A program made the translations under genes and the position numbers. Positions 45,211-64,000 of a stretch of DNA of 64,000 bases are shown here, one piece after another (the stretch's first letter is position 1; the number at the start of each line of letters is the position of its first letter). Under the pieces are notes generated by a model. The model did no database searches. It had not been told where the DNA came from and worked only from the letters and a program-made list of their open reading frames with translations. Source of the stretch: Pholis gunnellus (lineage: Eukaryota > Chordata > Actinopteri > Perciformes > Pholidae); assembly GCA_910591455.2 (NCBI GenBank), contig OU342814.1, positions 19,214,768 to 19,278,767 on the forward strand, given 5' to 3'.

Positions 45211-46910
45211 GAAGAGGAATGTTTACAGCAACAAAAACTTAAAGCAAAGACAGACTTAAAAATGATGAAGATATTACACCTTTTAAAAAGAAAACAAGTT
45301 CTATTGCTTTGCTAACATGCTCACTGTAAGTTTGATGAGATGCTACTTGCCTTGTGACATTTAGGTTGATTTGTTTGGTCTGTGGCGCTCCCTAGAGGTG
45401 ACTGTCAGTACTGCAGTGATAGTCAACTGATCGTAAAGTATAAAGTCTATAAATATGACTAAATATTAGTCTGTGTGAATGGAAAATCCTCAGCATAAGA
45501 GGGACAATATTACTTTAAAATAAACATTTAAAGACTTGTTAAGAAAGTGTTTTCAATCAAGCTATGCCAAATGATAGAAATTAATATGAAACTTTTTCAA
45601 ATACTGTTTTAAATATCACATATAACCAGTCCATGCTGAATGTACATTGAATGCATTAAGACATTCCAGTCTTGTACATTCTCACATTTAAAATAAAACT
45701 TGCTCTTAATTATTTAAACAGATACACTATTACACATCTCATGATATATAGCATTTAAATATCTAAATATGTAATATCAGTATATTGTCTTTATGCTTCA
45801 TTTAAAACCGCTGTAAATAAAATACTTTAATAACTGCGTCCACCACACGAGGACATTTTAAAGCTGCAACATGAGAGAAACGGACACCAGTGTTGAAATG
45901 CTCTATTTAGTAAATACTCTTTCATTTTCTAATAAAGCTATGAAGAACAACCATCCAAACAAACACCTGATAGTTTTTAATGTATGTTTATTAACTGTAT
46001 GATCATGCAAAAAAATCCAGCATCCAAATGAAACTCAGAGTATAGACACACGTAGCCCCTTTAGTATAAGGCTACGACGCAATAAACTTACTTACATACA
46101 AGCTACGGCTTTCGTCTAATCGTTGATGCATTTACTGAGAGATGACATCACTTGATTTCGATTTCTCAGACGGAGCCATTTCATAACCTCGAGGATGCAA
46201 GTAACACAGATTTCCATTTCTTTATCAAGAAAACAGTGAAAAATTACCAGAAAGTAGACATGCATATTTCCTCCATTTGTAGAACTGCATATATAGTGTT
46301 GCTGTTTAAGATTGTGGCTTTTAAATGATCCTTTTTTTGAACATTCCAATGATGTTTTCTTCCCCTCAGGTCAGTCAGGTTCTGTTTGCATCTAATATAT
46401 ATATATATATATATGAGACATTTGCCAAAGTATTTTAACTATGGAGTTATTAAACTGTATATGAAGCAGAACAACAGACGGCACGTTACTTGATCTACTG
46501 TGAACCATCGTTCTCTTGTAGGTCGAAGCAGCGAACAGCTGAAGTTACACTGTGTGTGTGAAGGTGAGCTTATTTTTGGTCACGTTTCCTATTTACATTA
46601 GTGAGACTCAAAGGTCGATACCCTGTCATGTTAAATAATCTATTACATCACAATGGGTCTCATTGAGACTTCAGCTGAAGCAGGGAGGTCACTCTGTAGT
46701 CCGGCCATGCTTTTCTCTTTTTAGGAGCAAATGGACATATAATTGTGGCATAAAACCTTTTTTTTTTTTTTTCCCTGGAAAGACTATGAAGTAAAATATT
46801 TGATGTATATAATGTATATAAATCAGAGAATTAGGAATTCTGCAGTAATTCAATTTAACAATTAGGAGATAAAATACAAGTGGTCCCCCTCTGGGATAAA
46901 TCTGAGGTGA

Positions 46911-47140
46911 TTAAAGGTGCTCTGTGGAGTTTTCTTGCAAACAATGTTTCTGCATTATCTTTGAGTCTGAAAAGTGTATTTTCTACTGCCTTTGACACAT
47001 CGCTACGCTTCCTTGCGTGTTGTCACCGTCTGTAGATCAGTAGCATAGTGTGACCTTTGGCAGGAATATGAATCACACCACACTGAAGAACTTTGCTCCA
47101 TCTATTGCTATTGGTCAACAACTCCACAGGGTTCCTTTAA
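46911..47140 (+). mobile_element. MITE-like element with 21-bp inverted ends
   Basis: The left end TTAAAGGTGCTCTGTGGAGT and the right end, read inverted, TTAAAGGAACCCTGTGGAGT match at 17 of these 20 bases. Both ends carry TTAA, which would suit a TTAA target-site duplication. It is 230 bp with no coding capacity. The family assignment is inferred. Confidence 0.65.
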
Positions 47141-47683
47141 CAGGCTAGGAAGACATATTTAGTTCACTGCATCAACTCCCTGTTCTTTGGTCAAAATCTG
47201 TCAATTCTGAATCTATTGTCATGGCAAGAAAAGCACACGTGTAACTAACAACATAGTATCCCAGAAATTTAGTCATTTTTTACAACTGGGCTTTTCTTTT
47301 GTCAAAATGTCTGCTGTGAAGATCAATTCTGGCCTCATATTGATCGATCAAAAATACAATTTTCAACTTGATCCAACTGTCCAAATACTTCGGCAAACTG
47401 ACGATGCAGCTGGTTGTTCCCTCAGATCAGTTTCCCGTCTTTAAAAGGTAACAAGTAAAGTTTAACTGCATCTCACTTTTCCATTTAAACATCCTGACTG
47501 TGTGGAAATACACAAAGAAAAGCATCTCTTCAGATCGGCGGCATCAACACACAACTGGGCCCACAGCACAAACAGATCTACTTAGAACCATAACAAAAAA
47601 AAACAACAGTTTCAGTAATGGTTTTAAAACACATTGTCATCATGGTGCAAAAAGTGTGTGTGTGTGTGTGTGCGTGTGTGTGT

Positions 47684-47698
47684 GGGGGGGGGGGGGGG
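47684..47698 (+). repeat. (TG)n followed by poly-G, 15 G
   Basis: A TG run from about 47655 passes straight into 15 G. On the minus strand (camk2g sense) this is a C run followed by a CA array. Confidence 0.9.
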
Positions 47699-48084
47699 AG
47701 GGGCTTTCATGGCATGTCAGATGTGACACAGCACTCAGAAAGAAGCACAGCCGGTTGATACAGCAGGACGGGTCTCACATATGATTCACAATGTTTTATT
47801 TATATATTTTTAAAAATCTGCTCTCGGTGTTCGTACAAAGCCAAAGGTGTGCGATGCTTTGGAGCATCGTCGTGACGAGTTACTATGGAGCAGCGCAGCA
47901 CAAACTCACAACGTTTCTACGACACAGAGAAAAAAAACAGTGCTGTGAAGTTTAACCATTGACACAGAGATAGGTTTTGTCCTCTTTAAAGGGAGAATCT
48001 CATGTGCTTATAATGATGTTGTGAGTTCCAATATAAGTTGCCACAGGTGTGTAATAAGTGGTTTGGTCTTAAGGTTTCAGCATT

Positions 48085-48120
<36 letters not shown>

Positions 48121-49497
48121 GGGGAAATAGGGACAGTAAAAAAGGGTTGTGGCAGTCGCCCAAATCTTTCTTACAGTTCTGGCTTAAACAACTATAAAAA
48201 TATCAACATCAAAACACTAACAACCATTACATTTACAACAGAAACGGTGACAAAAAGGACCAAATCCATTGATTGCCATCAGCGAAGGTCCCGCAGCCCT
48301 CCAGCCGGCAGAGCCCTTTTCCCATCATGCCCTCTTTTAGTCTTAATCCATCAGCTGCGTTCCCTTTTTAACATGCTTTTTTTTTTTTAATAATTCCAGG
48401 ACTCCACACAGAAGTACAGCAAGCCAAGACGGACAACACACACAATTTAGAACAAGAGACAGGCATAAGGGTGACATCATCGTTACACAGCGAGTTGCTA
48501 TTTGGACAGTAATCGGGCTCTAAGCGAAGGACATGGAGAGTATAAGAGGCAGGAATGATGGAAGTAGAGGAGGAGAGGTAGGGTGGACGGGGGAACATTT
48601 TTTTTGGCGAGCGTAACCTGAAGTTGCAGAAAGGTTCGCTCCCTCTGGAGAGCGAACGCAACAGCTTTGAGTCCTAAGTGTCTGTGCAAAAAACAGTACA
48701 GGCCAGTAGATAGTTTAAATATTTCAAGCTTCACGTCAAAAGTACACAAAAAACCAGATGAAAGAAAGGTACAAAGTTGCCGTGAGAGTGCGTCCATGCT
48801 TTCAGATTAGGTAGTTTAGAGATGAGCGGAGCTTTAGACTTTGATGGATGGCGCCTCTCAGTGTTCAACTCCATCACTGCAGGGCAGACAGACGGAGGCC
48901 TTCTGCAACTTCAGGACGAGCTGGCCTGGACACGCGTCTAAAGCTCGACAGAGGCTTAACCCTAAAGGCTGGAGCGTAGGGACCTTGAGTGTGTGTGTGT
49001 GTGTGTGTGAGAGAATATTTGTGTTGGTATTTACACCTCGGGATCTCAAGGCAAAACAAATAAATACAAAATAACACGCATGCTTAACTGGCTTCCCTAC
49101 ACCCTGAAAATAGATCCTGTTTCCCCCCTTTCTCCTATTTATACACAATTCTATCAAACTAAATCGCCCCTTTTTGATTAAGATTGATCCTTTTTCAACA
49201 ACCCCTTTAAAACTTTGACACCTAAAATGGATGTTGAATTCTGATATTAAATTGATATTCGTTCCCATAAACCCAAGCCAGATATATACCCGTGAACTGT
49301 AAAACAAACAGTAATTCTAGTAGTGGACATTCTGCTGCTCTCTACAAAACAAAACAGAAATCACATTTTTCCAATATTATACTTGCTGCCCCCCCGTTCT
49401 ATTCACTATGTGTGTGAAGTGTACTTTTTTTTCTGTTTACAGAACAGTTATAATACTTTTCCTGATAGCAGACAAAACAGACGGGGAAATAAAGGCC

Positions 49498-49846
49498 ATG
49501 GGAGACAAAGACCAGGACAGCATCGCCCCTCTGTCGCCACCAGAAGCATGCACCATCTGCAAGAAGGGGCTGACGTCCGCCGGGCCCGAACATCACATAG
49601 CTAGGGTTGGACTGGATTGGTGTTGGTCTGTGTGATCGGTCTTTTCAGGCAAGCTTTTGAAAATCGGCTTCTTATTTCTTTTTTTTTTTGTTTAATTTAT
49701 ATTGTGTTTTCGCCCACTTTTATGTTTTTACAACTTTCCAAGCAGCTTCTTCCTGGTCAGGATCCAGGCACCAATCCGACCACGGAGATAAATGCTCCAA
49801 ACAGCTTTAGAGTTCAGGCAAAGCTGGAGGAGGAAGAACGCAAAAG
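49498..49846 (+). CDS. Two exon-like plus-strand segments of unknown identity
   Basis: ATG at 49498 sits in a good Kozak context (AAGGCCATGG). It opens MGDKDQDSIAPLSPPEACTI then CKKGLTSAGPEHHIA, with high GC at third codon positions. A second segment at about 49743-49846 reads QLLPGQDPGTNPTTEINAPN then SFRVQAKLEEEERKR. It is flanked by an AG acceptor and a GTTAGT donor. I do not recognise the protein, and the CxxC pair alone does not define a domain. It lies antisense to the presumed camk2g 3' UTR. It could be part of an unknown gene, an exonised fragment or a pseudogene. Confidence 0.35.
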
Positions 49847-49969
49847 GTTAGTGGGAAAATGTCGCCCTAAGTGTAGCTAGCAATGCAGATGCTTTAAGAT
49901 TTACATGTTGAGGTTTTGAGATATCAGTCACTGGAATCTTGTTTGTGTTATTCAAAGCTTAGGAAACAA

Positions 49970-50935
49970 CATAAAAGAATTAAAAGCAGCATAAAAAGGC
50001 CATAGAAGGCTATGTAAATGTAGCTTAAAAAGGCACAGTATAGTATGTCATAAGAAATATGATTAAATAGTCAGAGTATAGTATGCGATGAGAATGGCAA
50101 TAAAACGTCATACAAGAGTCATAGTAGAGTACGTCTTCAAAATGTAACTGAAAAGTATGGTATTCCACAAAAATGTCATAAAAAGTCAAAGCATAGTATG
50201 CAAATAAAAAAGTCATAATATAGTATGTGATAAAAAGGTATAATATAGTATGTCATACAAATGTGAAAAGCTTAGTATACACTGATCCACAAATCACAAA
50301 AATGTGATAAGTCATAGTATAGTGTGATGAAAATGTGATACAGTATAAAATAGTATAGTCTGGCAAAAAAATGTATAAAAATATGTCCTAAAAAGTCTAG
50401 TATAGTACGTTGAAAGTCATAAGTCATAGTTATGACTTTCACAATTAAAACAAAAGAAAAAAATCTGATTATAGTACGTATGTCCAAAAGAGTCAATAGA
50501 AAGTCATAGTGTAACATGTCGAAAAATATCATCCTATAGTGTTAAATTCTTTAAAAAAAAAGTCAGTGTGTCAAATAGTATAGTGAAAAAAGTCTGTAGT
50601 GTCGTATTTTTTTTTTAAAGTAGGTAGAACAAATTCAAAAAAGTCCCAACGATGTAGGAAAAAAGTACTAAAATATGAAAAAAACCCGTAGTAAAAAATG
50701 TGACACAAAAGTCAATAGTACGTCATAAAAAAGTCCTTAAAAATAATGACATAAATATGTTGTTATAAAAGAGTACAGTGTTCCAAAACATGTAAAAGAA
50801 TAGTAAAAGAATAGTATACCATAAAAAAATGCAAAATACAGTTTTAGAAAAAATGTCATAGTATAGTTAGTCATAAACGTGTTATAAAAGTCTTAAACCG
50901 CATGTCATGAAAATAGGAATAAAAAATAAAAGCCA
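49970..50935. repeat. Degenerate AT-rich tandem repeat
   Basis: About 950 bp built from variants of GTCATAGTATAGTATGTCAT followed by an A run, recurring many times with irregular spacing of about 25-45 bp. All plus-strand copies share orientation. It lies about 200 bp beyond the camk2g stop, so probably inside its 3' UTR. Confidence 0.85.
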
Positions 50936-51132
50936 TTTGAGTACGTCGGATGGAAAAGACATTTTGTTTTATGCGTGCCTCTAAATCATATGGTGGCTCC
51001 CTAAATTGGCAGCGAGTCATCAAATCTCCTGGTCTACGACAATCCTCACATGCAGCATGAAACTCTTACTGCCCCCTGCAGAGTGTCATAACAGTGGGGC
51101 GTCGTCACCCTACCTGGGCCTGTGTTGTCAGT

Positions 51133-62718
<11,586 letters not shown>

Positions 62719-64000
62719 CTGAAAGAAAGAGAGACAAGACAGTAAGGACACCGTCTGAGAAGTAGGCGTCCAACAAACAGAAGAGTGGTTGAGCTCACTC
62801 AGTCAGCAGGACAAACTAAAGCAAAGTAATGCGCCAACAAACGTTTCCATCCCATTTCACATATTGTTCCTGCACCACTGGGCAAACTCAGGCCAATTAT
62901 GATCAAAGAAATGTATTACTGTATAGATAAATAGCAAACTGAAAATGGGGGGAAAAAAACATTTAAAGTTTGGAAACATTTTCTATTATTACAATTCAAA
63001 TAACTGCTTTGGAGCAAATTCATGTTGTTTTCTTTTTACCCTTTTTCCTTATATTTTTGGGTTTAAATATATGTTTGCTGATTTAGTTATAGAGTCCAAT
63101 AAAAGAGATTGTTGATGTTTTGTATGGAATCAGAAATCCGCCAAAAAAAAGAGAAAAAACCAAAAACTATGAAAAATAGAATTTGTAAAATATACCGAGA
63201 ACAATGTTTGAGTTACTGTGGAAAGCCACAATTGGAAGATAGTACATCAAAAAAATGCATCATTGAAAATTGTAGGAAGTCCAATCTAATAATCTGACCT
63301 ATTATCTCATATTCCTGATTTACCACAAGTACGTTTCCCTTTACTGTCTCTTTTTATGAACATATATTTAGCCAAACATTTTCCTGGTTGTAATCAACTA
63401 AAAACGTTCTTTTTGGGTAAAATCATCCTCCATACAATCAACATTTTTGGGAGCAGTTAAAACGGTAAACATTCAGAACGGGTAAAACAAAAGGAAAGCA
63501 GCCCCTTTACCCACAAAACACCAACATACATTTCAGCACAGTCCCATAAAGTACACAACACAAGATAAGTGATGAACTGATCTTGGTTCAGTGTTAGACA
63601 AGCCTCCTTCCTCCTGAAGGTCTCAAGGGAGCAAATATGAATGGATGAATGAATGAACTAATGAATGAAGTGACTTAGTTACTTGCTGAACCCATGAGGT
63701 GCTTCTATCTCACTGAAATCAATTCATTCATTTTAGTACGAGACACCTGTCAACTGAACGACTTTGCGAAAAGTGGCAGTCAAAAGTCGACAAATATTCA
63801 AACTGTTGACCCATACTCTGCAGGTCAAACACCACCCACTGTAATCTAACCAGTTCATGTTAAACTGTCTGTTAGCCTACATGACCCCATAGCATGTGCA
63901 TGCAACTGAACGTCTGACCACACAGTTATACATATTATTACATATTAATGACACCAACACACAACTGAAGGAAATGTCCACAAGCATGCACACAAACAGA
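62719..64000 (-). other. camk2g intron, continuing beyond the window
   Basis: No kinase-domain exon (for example the expected KGAILTTMLATRNF segment) was found. There are AT-rich stretches and no clear repeat. Confidence 0.7.

Larger units (their letters stand above)
45211..47774. other. Region between converging 3' ends
   Basis: AT-rich, with an AT run at about 46399-46414, a T run near 46760 and a MITE-like element at 46911-47140. No gene was recognised. Confidence 0.6.
47775..51132 (-). other. camk2g: Probable camk2g 3' UTR
   Basis: This follows the camk2g stop codon on the minus strand. AATAAA on the minus strand at 47795-47800 is a candidate polyadenylation signal, giving a UTR of about 3.3 kb. 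It contains a TG array at about 48088-48117, a degenerate AT-rich satellite and the plus-strand exon-like segments at 49498-49846. The UTR end is a guess. Confidence 0.4.

Overview
This window looks like teleost fish nuclear DNA. Exons are small and separated by introns with canonical GT/AG ends. There are many long CA/TG microsatellites, LINE fragments of a fish type (FQSGFR, VPQGSVLG and YADDTQLYL motifs), and short dispersed repeats of the fish 'TTAAAGG...' type. Two protein genes lie tail to tail.

Positions 8351-42697 on the plus strand hold a 5'-truncated ccdc88a gene (Girdin, a Hook-related coiled-coil G-protein modulator). I could place 34 exons with consistent splice phases. They encode the end of the Hook domain, the whole central coiled coil, the basic membrane-binding segment with an Akt-type site, the Galpha-binding (GBA) motif and two alternative C-termini. 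Exons for about the first 95 residues are not in the window, so positions 1-8350 are read as intron. Girdin rather than Daple (ccdc88c) is called from several Girdin-specific stretches (RGNWITLKMRKLIK, WSSSGSSPVQ, TLPRASSVISTAEGT).

Positions 51133-62718 on the minus strand hold the 3' half of a CaM-kinase II gene, best matched to camk2g: the end of the regulatory segment, six variable-linker exons and the hub (association) domain. The kinase domain lies beyond 64000. The two 3' UTRs face each other across about 45.2-47.8 kb.

The most interesting observation is at the 3' end of ccdc88a. One exon can be read through to a stop at 41302, giving a roughly 150-residue tail that ends in WYEYGCV, the Dishevelled/PDZ-binding terminus known from the paralogue Daple. 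It can also be spliced at 40841 to a small exon at 42642, giving the classical Girdin end (KSKSRSGEPQQSC). One gene therefore seems able to make both a Girdin-type and a Daple-type C-terminus. The fish protein also lacks the two C-terminal tyrosines described in mammalian Girdin, has two optional exons before the MNDLLQ segment, and has UG/CA repeats placed directly at several splice sites.

Other content includes a decayed LINE reverse-transcriptase fragment in a camk2g intron, a matching LINE-type tail in a ccdc88a intron, a possible LINE endonuclease remnant, TTAA-bounded MITE-like elements, a roughly 950-bp degenerate AT-rich satellite, long G runs, and an unassigned pair of exon-like plus-strand segments at 49498-49846. 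No rRNA, tRNA, CRISPR or prokaryotic feature was seen.
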